Source: CAG-873 sp910578365
GTDB lineage: Bacteria; Bacteroidota; Bacteroidia; Bacteroidales; Muribaculaceae
Length of the DNA: 64,000 bases
NCBI GenBank assembly: GCA_951635545.1
Contig: OX620685.1
Location: forward strand, 1,364,001 to 1,428,000
Direction of reading: 5' to 3'
Position numbers and translations under genes: made by a program. Below the pieces are notes generated by a model. The model saw only the letters and a program-made list of their open reading frames with translations, did not search any database and had not been told where the DNA came from. Positions 44,007-52,442 of the stretch are shown here, piece by piece. Position 1 is the stretch's first letter. The number at the start of each line of letters is the position of its first letter.

Positions 44007-45047
44007 TTATTTTTTGCGTTCCACCTTTCGCATAAGCAGTATTTCGGTGGGGAAGTGGTCGGAGTAGCCGTTGAGGAACATTCCGGCAGAGTAAGTGCGC
44101 TTGGGATATCCCTGGCGGTTGCCTTCAGTATCTTTGAGGAACTCCTTGTTAAGAACGTCGGCGCGGTAGAAGTGCCATTTGTTTTCGGGGGTATCCACCA
44201 GATTGCCCGATATGATAATCTGGTCGAAAAGGTTCCAGGCGCTCTTGTAGGCCAGGGTGCCGATGCCGTCGTCGAGTTTTTTCCAGAAGGGGTTGAAGAA
44301 TCCATGTTCGCCCAAGTTCTTGGAATCGCGTTTGGCTCCGAGTACTTCGGCGCAGCTGCGGTCCATGGGGTCGTCGTTGAGGTCGCCCATTATTATCACG
44401 CCTATATTGGGGTCGCGCTGCCACAGCGAGTCGGCGATTTCCTTGGATAGAGCGGCCGCAGCCATGCGGTTGGGCTCCGATTTGGTCTGTCCGCCCAGGC
44501 GCGATGGCCAGTGGTTCACAATCACGGCAATGCGCTGGCCCAGCAGCGAGCCAACTACGCACATCTGGTCGCGGGTGCGGAATGGCACTGCGGTGAGGCG
44601 GTGGTTGGTTACATTTTCAACTTTGAAATAGCGCGGGTTATATAGCATGCCCACGTCCACGCCGCGGGCGTCGGGTGAGTCGTGGTGGCATATCTGCAGG
44701 TTCCATTTGGCAATCTCTGGCTGTGCCACCAGGTCTTGCAGCACCGAGATGTTTTCGATTTCCGAAACACCGATAATTGCCGGACCGTATGGAGTGGTAG
44801 GTGTGGTGAACTGCGATATTGCGTATGCCAGATTGTGGATTTTGCTCCAGTACTTGCGCCCGTCCCATTGGCGCTGACCTCCGGGAGTAAATTCTTCGTC
44901 GCGGTTCTCAGGGTTGTTCGGAATCGTGTCAAAGAGGTTTTCAAGGTTGTAGAAAGCAATGCCGGCCATCTGGGTGCCCTTATTCTGGGCGCTCATACCG
45001 AACGAGAGCAGAAGCACGGCTACAGCCGCAAGCAGGGTTCTTTTCAT
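44007..45047 (-). CDS. Exported endonuclease/exonuclease/phosphatase family protein
   Basis: EEP-fold hydrolase of 346 residues with signal MKRTLLAAVAVLLLSFGMSA. Metal and catalytic residues are visible in order: FYNLENLFD (Asn), GVSEIEN (Glu), VNHWPSR (His), IIMGDLNDDPMD (Asp and Asn), GYSDHFPTEI (Asp-His). Substrates in this fold include DNA, RNA and phosphoesters; export points to extracellular or periplasmic substrates. First gene of a two-gene operon with its own promoter at 45077-45107. Confidence 0.9.
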   Translation of the reverse strand: MKRTLLAAVAVLLLSFGMSAQNKGTQMAGIAFYNLENLFDTIPNNPENRDEEFTPGGQRQWDGRKYWSKIHNLAYAISQFTTPTTPYGPAIIGVSEIENISVLQDLVAQPEIAKWNLQICHHDSPDARGVDVGMLYNPRYFKVENVTNHRLTAVPFRTRDQMCVVGSLLGQRIAVIVNHWPSRLGGQTKSEPNRMAAAALSKEIADSLWQRDPNIGVIIMGDLNDDPMDRSCAEVLGAKRDSKNLGEHGFFNPFWKKLDDGIGTLAYKSAWNLFDQIIISGNLVDTPENKWHFYRADVLNKEFLKDTEGNRQGYPKRTYSAGMFLNGYSDHFPTEILLMRKVERKK

Positions 45048-45076
45048 GGGGTTTACGGATTGAATTTTTGGAACTT

Positions 45077-45107
45077 CAAAGTTAACACTTATCTTTGAGG
45101 ATACAAA
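45077..45107 (-). promoter_or_regulatory. Bacteroidetes promoter for the nuclease operon
   Basis: On the minus strand: -33 TTTG (45107-45104), 19-nt spacer, -7 TAACTTTG (45084-45077). The insertion point of ISAs1 (45136/45137) is only 29 bp upstream of the -33 box, so upstream control sites may have been displaced while the core promoter is intact. Confidence 0.8.
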
Positions 45108-45136
45108 ATTTTAGCTGTTAAAACTTTGGTTGTAAT

Positions 45137-46671
45137 CACGGCTCTTTCATTTAAGATTTCGTCTCATTCTCGACAAATGTGTTGTTTTATAGCGAGAGCA
45201 GTACGGACGGAGAGAGACTTTAACCTCTGATTTTCAAGAGAATAAGTACAATAAAAATTTGGTCAAGTGACAGATTTTTAGTAACTTTATAGGTGATAAT
45301 CAAAGAGTTACGCTAAAAATGAAGCCACTTGACCAAGTCTGTTCGACTGACGCCTATGCGCCTGATCATACCGCAAAAGTACACAATAAATTTGACACAA
45401 GGCGCAGTATCATGGAAGAGCTTCGAGCATTTGCCTCATCCGTGCCGGATTTCCGTAGATTGGACAAAGGCAATTTCCGTCACAGCCTCAACGATATCAT
45501 CATGCTGATGATACTCGGACGTATGGCCGGATGCATCGGACGAGCCGAGATATTGGAGTTCGGCAGATACAACCTCAACAAATTACACAAAATGGGCATG
45601 TTGAGGAACGGCGTACCATCTGAGGCCACGCTTTGCCGTGTGGAGAACGGCATCAACGATATGGATATGGCCGACAGGATGCAGCAGTTCGCAGACATAT
45701 TCCTTGAAAGACTGACCTGCGCCAGCCGCATCATTGAAATAATCTGCATTGACGGCAAAGCCGAGCGCGGCACCGTTCAGGAAAACGGGCGTAGCCCGGA
45801 TATCGTCTCTGCCTATTCGTTCAGCACCGGCATAACAATCGCCACCGAAGCCTGTCAGGAAAAGAGCAACGAGATAAAGGCCGTACCGATACTTCTTGAT
45901 AAAATAGATGTCGCAGGAAAGATTGTCACAGCCGACGCCATGTCTATGCAGAAGGACATTGTCGAGAAAATCAGAAAGAAAGGGGGTGACTTTCTGATAG
46001 AACTCAAAGCCAACCAGCCGTCATTGCGATACGGCATTGAGGACAGGCTAGTGGAACACACACCGGTATATTCTTACACCGAAGGTCCCGAACTGGCCCA
46101 CGGCAGGATAGAGACGAGAACCTACCGCGTATATGACGGACTGGACATTATCGCCGACAAAGAGAAGTGGGGCGGAAACATGACCATCATAGAGTATGAA
46201 TCATCTACAGTCAAAAAGTCAACAGGGATGCGCACTTCGGAAAAACGCCTGTATGTCAGCAGTATGCCTACGAAGACTCCGAAGCTCGGAATCATCGTGC
46301 GCAACCACTGGTCGATAGAAAGCATGCACTGGGGCCTGGACTACAATCTCCAGCAGGACAATATAAAACGTAAGTCGACAAGAGCCGCCCGAAACCTCGA
46401 CACCATACAGAGAATAGTTTACTCGGTGTTCTCAATATGGAAAGGACTTCGCAAAAAACGATCGGATAAGAATAAAGGCATAGCCGAACTGATGAGACAT
46501 ATCTCAATGAGCTTTACTCGGCTGATGCGATTTTTAAGCCAAAAATGAAAAAAATAAGATTTTGACACCAGAATAACTCGTTGACAGACAGACACAGAAT
46601 ATTGCCCGATTCACAATGAACCGGGTAGGGGAAGTCATGCTTTTTATTTTAGTTTAAATGAAAGAGCCGTG
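45137..46671 (+). mobile_element. ISAs1-family insertion sequence
   Basis: 1535-bp element with perfect 18-bp inverted repeats, CACGGCTCTTTCATTTAA at 45137-45154 and its complement at 46654-46671. It is flanked by a 9-bp direct repeat GGTTGTAAT (45128-45136 and 46672-46680), within the 8-10 bp expected of ISAs1. It sits between the divergent nuclease operon and the iorA operon. Confidence 0.95.
45319..46548 (+). CDS. ISAs1-family transposase
   Basis: Transposase of 409 residues. The N-terminal DDE_Tnp_1-associated domain (VPDFRRLDKGNFRHSLNDII, MILGRMAGCIGRAEIL) is followed by the catalytic core with ICIDGKAERGTVQENG (first Asp), IVTADAMSMQKDIVEKI (second Asp), FLIELKANQPSLR and the Glu in VRNHWSIESMHWGLD. 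Apparently intact. Confidence 0.95.
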   Translation: MKPLDQVCSTDAYAPDHTAKVHNKFDTRRSIMEELRAFASSVPDFRRLDKGNFRHSLNDIIMLMILGRMAGCIGRAEILEFGRYNLNKLHKMGMLRNGVPSEATLCRVENGINDMDMADRMQQFADIFLERLTCASRIIEIICIDGKAERGTVQENGRSPDIVSAYSFSTGITIATEACQEKSNEIKAVPILLDKIDVAGKIVTADAMSMQKDIVEKIRKKGGDFLIELKANQPSLRYGIEDRLVEHTPVYSYTEGPELAHGRIETRTYRVYDGLDIIADKEKWGGNMTIIEYESSTVKKSTGMRTSEKRLYVSSMPTKTPKLGIIVRNHWSIESMHWGLDYNLQQDNIKRKSTRAARNLDTIQRIVYSVFSIWKGLRKKRSDKNKGIAELMRHISMSFTRLMRFLSQK

Positions 46672-46751
46672 GGTTGTAATCATTATTTGTGGATTAATTG
46701 TGAAATGTTTGCATAAACGCACCGACTTTTTCGGCTGTCGCCGCGCCAATA

Positions 46752-46783
46752 TTTGGTGGATTCAAAAAAGTTGACTACCTTTG
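46752..46783 (+). promoter_or_regulatory. Bacteroidetes promoter for the iorAB operon
   Basis: -33 TTTG at 46752-46755, 20-nt spacer, -7 TACCTTTG at 46776-46783, 42 bp before the iorA ATG. Confidence 0.8.
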
Positions 46784-46825
46784 TGGCATATCGCATTAAC
46801 TGAACAATCTTTACATCTATAATCC

Positions 46826-48424
46826 ATGAACGCTATGCGCAAGATATTACTTGGCGACGAGGCTTTGGCTCTTGGCGCCATCAACGCAGGTTTGTCGGGT
46901 GTATATGCCTATCCCGGCACCCCTTCGACAGAAATCACCGAGTTTATCCAGGGAAATCCTTTGGCTAAAGAACGCAAAATCCACTCCCACTGGTCGTCTA
47001 ACGAAAAAACTGCCATGGAAGAGGCCTTAGGCATGTCGTTCTGCGGCAAACGCGCCATGGTGTGTATGAAACATGTGGGTATGAACGTTTGCGCCGACCC
47101 CTTTGTCAACAGTGCATTCACCGGTGCAAACGGTGGCCTGATAGTAGTGGCCGCCGATGACCCCTCGATGCATTCGTCGCAGAACGAGCAGGACTCGCGC
47201 TTTTACTCCGACTTCGCTTTCGTGCCTGCCCTGGAGCCCTCCAACCAGCAGGAAGCCTACGACATGGCCGCCTATGGCTTTGAACTCTCCGAGCGCATGC
47301 GCATTCCGCTGATGATGCGCCTGGTAACACGCCTGAGCCACTCGCGCGCCGTGGTGGAATGTGCCGAAGAAGCCGCTGCCGAGCGTGCGCTGTCATATCC
47401 TGTCGATACCGATCAGTGGGTACTAATGCCCGGAAACTCCAAACGACGCTATCCCGTGCTGCTGGAGCAGTGGAAGCAGCTTGAAGAAGAATCCGAAAAA
47501 TCGCCCTTCAACAGCTACACCGACGGCCCCGACCACTCGCTGGGCATCATAGCCTCGGGTATCGCATACAACTATCTGATGGAGAACTACCCCCAGGGGT
47601 GCCCCTTCCCGGTAGTGAAGATTTCGCAATATCCGCTGCCGCGCAAAATGCTGCGCCGCCTCTACGAAGAGTGCGACCATGTGCTGATAATCGAGGAGGG
47701 GCAGCCCTTCATCGAGCAGAAACTCCGCAGTATTCTCTGCGACGACTGCAACATAAGCGGCCGCTTCGACGGACGTCTGCCACGCACCGGCGAACTCAAC
47801 CCCGACTGCGTGCGCCAGGCTCTCGGACTGCCCGCCCTCGAGGCCCCCGCTGCCTCCAAGCAGGTAGTGCGCCGTCCGCCGGCACTGTGCCAGGGCTGCG
47901 GCCACCGCGATGTATACCACGCACTGAACGATGTTCTGGCCACTTACTCCAATGCCAAGGTATTCGGCGATATAGGCTGCTATACCCTGGGCTGGCTGGC
48001 TCCGTTCAACGCCATCGACACCGTAGTCGACATGGGCGCGTCGATAACCATGGCCAAGGGCGCCGCCGATGCCGGACAACACCCCGCCGTAGCTGTTATC
48101 GGCGACTCGACATTTACCCACTCGGGCATGACCGGCCTGCTCGATGCCATCAACGAAAATTCACCCATCACAGTGATTATTAGCGACAACCTCACCACCG
48201 GCATGACCGGCGGACAGGACTCGCAGGGCACCGGCAAACTCGAAGATATATGCCTTGGCCTCGGCGCCGACCCGGCCCACGTGCGCACCATCGACTCCCT
48301 GCCCAAGAACCACCAGGCTATGATGGACCTGTTCAAAGAAGAAATTGATTATCCCGGCCTGTCGGTAATTGTTTCGCGCCGCGAATGTATACAGACCGCA
48401 CGCCGCCACGCACCTAAGAAATAA
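46826..48424 (+). CDS. iorA: Indolepyruvate ferredoxin oxidoreductase, alpha subunit
   Basis: Thiamine-diphosphate subunit oxidising aryl-2-oxo acids (from Trp, Phe, Tyr) to aryl-acetyl-CoA with ferredoxin. The 532 residues include GVYAYPGTPSTEITEFIQG, MCMKHVGMNVCADPF-like segment, PALCQGCGHRDVYHAL, GDIGCYTLGWLAPF, GDSTFTHSGMTGLLDAINEN and MTGGQDSQGTGK (TPP-binding). The protein ends at HAPKK without the C-terminal 2x[4Fe-4S] ferredoxin domain found in longer archaeal IorA, so electrons must pass from another cluster or a free ferredoxin. ATG 46835 is an alternative start. Confidence 0.92.
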   Translation: MNAMRKILLGDEALALGAINAGLSGVYAYPGTPSTEITEFIQGNPLAKERKIHSHWSSNEKTAMEEALGMSFCGKRAMVCMKHVGMNVCADPFVNSAFTGANGGLIVVAADDPSMHSSQNEQDSRFYSDFAFVPALEPSNQQEAYDMAAYGFELSERMRIPLMMRLVTRLSHSRAVVECAEEAAAERALSYPVDTDQWVLMPGNSKRRYPVLLEQWKQLEEESEKSPFNSYTDGPDHSLGIIASGIAYNYLMENYPQGCPFPVVKISQYPLPRKMLRRLYEECDHVLIIEEGQPFIEQKLRSILCDDCNISGRFDGRLPRTGELNPDCVRQALGLPALEAPAASKQVVRRPPALCQGCGHRDVYHALNDVLATYSNAKVFGDIGCYTLGWLAPFNAIDTVVDMGASITMAKGAADAGQHPAVAVIGDSTFTHSGMTGLLDAINENSPITVIISDNLTTGMTGGQDSQGTGKLEDICLGLGADPAHVRTIDSLPKNHQAMMDLFKEEIDYPGLSVIVSRRECIQTARRHAPKK

Positions 48425-48446
48425 CTCTTAAATCCTATTGACAAAA

Positions 48447-49019
48447 ATGAAAACCGATATAGTATTAGCCGGCGTGGGCGGACAAGGTATCCTCTCTATC
48501 GCCACCATTCTGGGCAGCGCGGCCCTCAAAGAAAACCTTTATGTGAAGCAGGCCGAAGTACACGGCATGAGCCAGCGAGGCGGCGACGTGCAGTCGAACC
48601 TCCGTCTGTCGTCCGACCCTATAGCTTCCGACCTCATACCGCAGGGCGGCGCCGATCTCATTGTCAGCCTCGAACCCATGGAGGCTCTGCGCTACCTGCC
48701 CTGGCTCAAGCCCGGCGGCACCGTGGTGACCAACACCGCTCCGTTTGTGAACATACCCGATTATCCCGAGCACGAAGCGCTGCTGGCCGAGCTCAACGCG
48801 CTGCCCCACGTGGTAGCCTTCGACATGGACGCCGCCGCCAAGGAAGTGGCCACCGTACGCTCCAGCAACATGGTGCTGCTGGGTGCCTGCGCTCCATTCA
48901 CCGGCATCGAACCCGAGAAAATCGAAGATGCCATCCGCGCTATATTCGGCCGTAAGGGCCAGGCCATGGTCGACGCTAACCTGGCCGCTTTCCGTTTCGG
49001 ACTTTCTAAAGCCAAATAA
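48447..49019 (+). CDS. iorB: Indolepyruvate oxidoreductase, beta subunit
   Basis: Gamma-domain partner of IorA, 190 residues: DIVLAGVGGQGILSIATILG, the conserved VKQAEVHGMSQRGGDVQSNL and DLIVSLEPMEALRYLPWL. The ATG at 48447 is preferred to a TTG at 48438. 22 bp after iorA and 3 bp before the aminotransferase. Confidence 0.93.
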   Translation: MKTDIVLAGVGGQGILSIATILGSAALKENLYVKQAEVHGMSQRGGDVQSNLRLSSDPIASDLIPQGGADLIVSLEPMEALRYLPWLKPGGTVVTNTAPFVNIPDYPEHEALLAELNALPHVVAFDMDAAAKEVATVRSSNMVLLGACAPFTGIEPEKIEDAIRAIFGRKGQAMVDANLAAFRFGLSKAK

Positions 49020-49022
49020 ACT

Positions 49023-50339
49023 ATGCTGCCAATAAGCAAAGAAGCGCTCGAGCAGGTTCTCGACCGCTTTTCGATAAGTGATGTCGACCACGCCACCATC
49101 CGCCAGATTCTGGCCGTGGCCGACACTATACAGCAGCAGGAAGGCGAACCCTTTCTGCACCTCGAACTCGGTAACCCCGGCCTGCCTCCCAGCAACATAG
49201 GCATCGAGGCCGAGATAGAGGCGTTGCGCGCCGGCGTGGCAAACCAGTACCCGAACATCACCGGTATACCGCAGCTGAAACAGAACGGCTCGCGATTCAT
49301 AAAGGCATTCATGAACATCGACATGCCGCCGCGCTGCATTGTGCCCACTGTAGGCTCCATGCAGGGCTGCTTCACAACCATGCTGATGATGAAAGACCGC
49401 CTGCCCGGACGCGACACCATACTGTTTCTCGACCCCGGATTCCCCGCCCAACACCACCAGGCTTTTGTGCTGGGCATGCGCCAGGAGTCGATTGACATCT
49501 ACAACTACCGCGGTGCCGCCCTGCGCGACGCCCTGGAGAATGTACTCAAAGAAGGCCGTGTGACCGCTATGATCTACTCCACGCCCAACAATCCGGCGTG
49601 GACCAACCTCACCGAAGAAGAACTCCGGATTATAGGCGAGGCAGCCACACGTCACGACGTAGTAGTGATGGAAGACCACGCATACATAGGCATGGATTTC
49701 CGCCACCGCTATGGCCGCCCCGGTCAGGAACCGTTCATTCCCACCGTTGCACGCTACACCGACAACTACATACTCTTCCTCTCGGCATCGAAAATATTCA
49801 GCTATGCCGGCCAGCGTATAGCCCTGGTGTGCATGGGCCCCGAAGTGTACGACCGCAAATACGACTTCTACCGCGACTTCTACGGCGTGCCCGCCTACGG
49901 CGACGCCTACATCTTCGGCGTGCTCTATGTGGCATCGTCGGGCGTGTGCCACTCGGCGCAATACGGCTTTGCAGCTATGCTCGGAGCCGCCGCCGACGGT
50001 CGGCTCGACTTTGTGGCCGACTGCTCGGCCTACGGCGAGCGTGCCAAACGCGCCAAGGAGATATTCAAACGCGGAGGCTTCGACCTGCTCTACAGCCACG
50101 ACGGTGACGGCAAACCCATATCCGACGGCTTCTTCTTCACCCTCAAATATGGCACTCTGAGCGGAGCCGAACTCCAGAAGGAGCTCATGCGCTACGGCAT
50201 CAGCACCATATCGCTCAAAAGCACCGGCTCGCTCCAGCAGGGCGTGCGAGTGTGTGTGCCGCTGCTGACACGCGACGAAGACTACGAGCGCCTCGACACC
50301 CGCCTACAGGCATTCAGGAAAGACCACCCTGTAGAGTAA
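49023..50339 (+). CDS. Class I/II aminotransferase
   Basis: Pyridoxal-phosphate fold-type I transaminase of 438 residues. Substrate-side ELGNPGLPPSNIG, cofactor-binding VPTVGSMQGCFTTML, STPNNPAWTNLTEEEL, VVMEDHAYIGMDFR (Asp-aromatic) and the Schiff-base lysine in FLSASKIFSYAGQRIAL are visible. Its place between iorB and a CoA-transferase suggests it supplies 2-oxo acids from aromatic or branched amino acids; specificity is inference. Confidence 0.9.
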   Translation: MLPISKEALEQVLDRFSISDVDHATIRQILAVADTIQQQEGEPFLHLELGNPGLPPSNIGIEAEIEALRAGVANQYPNITGIPQLKQNGSRFIKAFMNIDMPPRCIVPTVGSMQGCFTTMLMMKDRLPGRDTILFLDPGFPAQHHQAFVLGMRQESIDIYNYRGAALRDALENVLKEGRVTAMIYSTPNNPAWTNLTEEELRIIGEAATRHDVVVMEDHAYIGMDFRHRYGRPGQEPFIPTVARYTDNYILFLSASKIFSYAGQRIALVCMGPEVYDRKYDFYRDFYGVPAYGDAYIFGVLYVASSGVCHSAQYGFAAMLGAAADGRLDFVADCSAYGERAKRAKEIFKRGGFDLLYSHDGDGKPISDGFFFTLKYGTLSGAELQKELMRYGISTISLKSTGSLQQGVRVCVPLLTRDEDYERLDTRLQAFRKDHPVE

Positions 50340-50357
50340 ACCCCTAAATAAGCTCTT

Positions 50358-51659
50358 ATGGCAAAATTCATGACGGCCGACGAAGCCGTAAAACTGATAA
50401 AGAGCGGCGACCATGTGTTCATACAGGGCAGTACCTCCATCCCAGAGGTACTATCCGAGTCAATGGCACGCCGATACAGCGAACTCCGCAATGTGACAGT
50501 GTACAACGCCTTTGCAGTAGCCAAAGGCCCCGCACCATACACTAAGCCCGAGATGGCCGACTCATTCTTTGTCGACTCATTCTTTGTGTCGAATTCGGTG
50601 CGCCAGTACATAGCTGAAGGAAACGGCAGCTGCATACCCCGCTTCCTGGGCGAAGTTCCCGCTCTGTTCCGCGACGGCACTTGCCCCGTCGACGTGGCTC
50701 TGATTAACTGTTCCGTGCCCGACCCCGACGGATATGTGAGCTTCGGCGTCAGCGCCGACCTGGCTACATCGGCGGTCGAATGTGCCAAAGTGGTGATAGC
50801 TCAAATCAACAAAGCCATGCCCTTCAGCTATGGTGACCCCGTAATCCACATCGATAAAATCGACGCTTGTGTGGAATGCGACGACCCTCTGGTTGAAGTA
50901 CCAACCGCAGTGCCCACCGAGGCCGAACTGCGCATCGGTGCAGCAATCGCCGAGCATATCCCCGACGGTGCAACCCTGCAGATTGGCGTGGGAGGCATTC
51001 CCAATGCCGTAATCCGTGCACTTGCCGACCACAAGCATCTAGGGCTGCATACCGAGGCTATGACCGACGGCGTGCTGCCGCTGCTCGAAAGCGGTGTAAT
51101 CGACAACTCGCTCAAGCGCATCGAACCCGGCAAGTCCGTGGCATCGCTCGCTCTGGGCTCGCGCAAGCTCTACGACCACATGAACTATAACCGCGACATG
51201 ATATTCCGCGACGTAGCCTGGACAAACGACCCCTTTATCATAGCCCAGAACCCCAACGTGGTATCAATCAACTCGTGTCTGGAAGTAGACCTTACCGGCC
51301 AGGTATGCGCCGACTCCATTGGCGAGCGCATATTCAGCGGCATCGGCGGCCAGCACGACTTTGTGTATGGCTCGTCGCGTTCACAGGGCGGTATATCGTT
51401 CCTGGCCATGCTTGCCAAGACCAATAAGGGCCACAATAAAATCAAGGCTCATCTGACTTCTGGCGCTGGTGTGGTCACCACCCGTTTTCAGACTCAGTGG
51501 ATTGTAACCGAGTACGGAGCCGTGAACCTGCGTGGCCGCAACTACGCCGAGCGTGCCAAGCTGCTTATTTCGGTAGCCGCACCCGAATTCCGCGAAGAAC
51601 TCGACCGTGCCGCCACCGCCCGTTTCGGCAAGGCTTACACCCGCCTGTACACCATGTAA
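50358..51659 (+). CDS. Acetyl-CoA hydrolase/CoA-transferase family protein
   Basis: Family I CoA-transferase of 433 residues, like 4-hydroxybutyrate or succinyl/acetyl-CoA transferases. Shows VFIQGSTSIPEVLSESMA, ADLATSAVECAKVVIAQIN, CoA-binding LQIGVGGIPNAVIRAL, catalytic glutamate region LGLHTEAMTDGVLPL and GGQHDFVYGSSRSQGGISF. In this operon it would move CoA from the aryl- or acyl-CoA made by IorAB to acetate, or the reverse. Its last 19 codons plus 29 bp of downstream DNA recur at 61417-61502. Confidence 0.9.
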   Translation: MAKFMTADEAVKLIKSGDHVFIQGSTSIPEVLSESMARRYSELRNVTVYNAFAVAKGPAPYTKPEMADSFFVDSFFVSNSVRQYIAEGNGSCIPRFLGEVPALFRDGTCPVDVALINCSVPDPDGYVSFGVSADLATSAVECAKVVIAQINKAMPFSYGDPVIHIDKIDACVECDDPLVEVPTAVPTEAELRIGAAIAEHIPDGATLQIGVGGIPNAVIRALADHKHLGLHTEAMTDGVLPLLESGVIDNSLKRIEPGKSVASLALGSRKLYDHMNYNRDMIFRDVAWTNDPFIIAQNPNVVSINSCLEVDLTGQVCADSIGERIFSGIGGQHDFVYGSSRSQGGISFLAMLAKTNKGHNKIKAHLTSGAGVVTTRFQTQWIVTEYGAVNLRGRNYAERAKLLISVAAPEFREELDRAATARFGKAYTRLYTM

Positions 51660-51688
51660 GGCATCAATAAGCATATATAACTGTAGCC
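51603..51688 (+). repeat. 86-bp direct repeat, copy 1 (3' end of CoA-transferase)
   Basis: Runs from GACCGTGCCG to ATAACTGTAGCC. It is identical to 61417-61502 except for one C/T difference (85 of 86). Copy 1 is the genuine gene end, followed by a terminator. The pair brackets the mobile/defence island. Confidence 0.95.
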
Positions 51689-51699
51689 ATAAAATCATC

Positions 51700-51736
51700 A
51701 AGGCCCCGGCTCCGGTCGGGGCCTTGTGTTTTTTGG
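51700..51736 (+). terminator. Terminator after the iorAB operon
   Basis: Stem AAGGCCCCG (51700-51708) with CGGGGCCTT (51717-51725), followed by GTGTTTTTTGG. It lies just inside copy 1 of the 86-bp repeat. Bases 51737-51885 hold no gene that I can see. Confidence 0.85.
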
Positions 51737-51885
51737 AGTGTAGCTGCTGCGCGGTGGCGAAGCCATCAAGCCACACCGCAAAAGTCCCCCTATCACGACA
51801 CTTTCAGCCTCTCAATGTCGGGCGCTATATGATTCAGTTGATGGGATATGCCTCTTAACTCGTAACCGAACTTTTTGCAGATAAA

Positions 51886-51917
51886 TTTGTCTATTTATTA
51901 CTAATTGGTTATCTTTG
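51886..51917 (+). promoter_or_regulatory. Bacteroidetes promoter for the toxin-antitoxin remnant
   Basis: -33 TTTG at 51886-51889, 20-nt spacer, -7 TATCTTTG at 51910-51917, followed by CAGC and the ATG at 51922 four bases later, so a transcript would have almost no leader. Confidence 0.75.
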
Positions 51918-51921
51918 CAGC

Positions 51922-52118
51922 ATGGAATCCAATGAGAGACAAAGTGGCGAAATTCGCGTGGTCTATAGGTCTATAAAACGCCTCAGTTTGAGGCGTTCTA
52001 TAACTCGCTACCTACAAAGGTGCAGACTAAATTCAAATATGTAATAGATGTTGTAACCACCATCTACGATGTTTCCACAAAATTTGTCAAACATCTCCAA
52101 GCTAAACGACCTGGAACA
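51922..52118 (+). pseudogene. Decayed HigB/RelE-type (Gp49-like) toxin gene
   Basis: The start MESNERQSGEIRVVY is in one frame. The continuation VYKTPQFEAFYNSLPTKVQ, then FKYVIDVVTTIYDVSTKFVK, is in another. The shift is explained by an 8-bp near-tandem duplication, GTCTATAG then GTCTATAA (51961-51976); removing one copy restores a continuous Gp49-like toxin N terminus. The C-terminal half expected of the ~110-residue family is absent: after KFVKHL the frame runs without a stop into the antitoxin start. The toxin is therefore almost certainly inactive. Confidence 0.75.
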
Positions 52119-52442
52119 ATGAGGCAGTTAAATCCTGAAAAATTAGCAAATCTTAGCTCCTTCAACCGACAGTTGGATGAAGAGTACGGAAAACCCGGAA
52201 ACCCGCAGCGCGAGGAGTTTCATGAGGAAGCTCTCTCATGGTATTACGGGCAGTTGCTCCGCGACCGTCGGCGCGAGCTGAAAATGACACAACGCGAAGT
52301 GGCCGAAAAACTCGGTCGTGAGCAGAGCTATATAGCGCGAGTTGAACGTGGTAAAGCCGATATACAGCTTTCGAGTTTTTTCCGCATTGCCGCAGTGCTC
52401 GGTATTCAGTTTATACCCACGTTTTCAAGCGTGATGAAATAG
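52119..52442 (+). CDS. XRE-family antitoxin (HigA-like)
   Basis: DNA-binding antitoxin of 107 residues: N-terminal NRQLDEEYGKPGNPQREEFH typical of Gp49-associated antitoxins, then a helix-turn-helix RRELKMTQREVAEKLGREQS and YIARVERGKADIQLSSFFRI. An in-frame extension upstream (from GTG 52020) would fuse toxin residues to its N terminus. ATG 52119 gives the family-length protein and is preferred. Probably still an autorepressor of the promoter at 51886-51917. Confidence 0.8.
   Translation: MRQLNPEKLANLSSFNRQLDEEYGKPGNPQREEFHEEALSWYYGQLLRDRRRELKMTQREVAEKLGREQSYIARVERGKADIQLSSFFRIAAVLGIQFIPTFSSVMK

Noticed and set aside
48465..50099. Open frame of 544 codons on the minus strand across iorB and the aminotransferase
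   Set aside because: It spans two clear plus-strand genes and has low-complexity His/Val-rich composition typical of antisense shadows.
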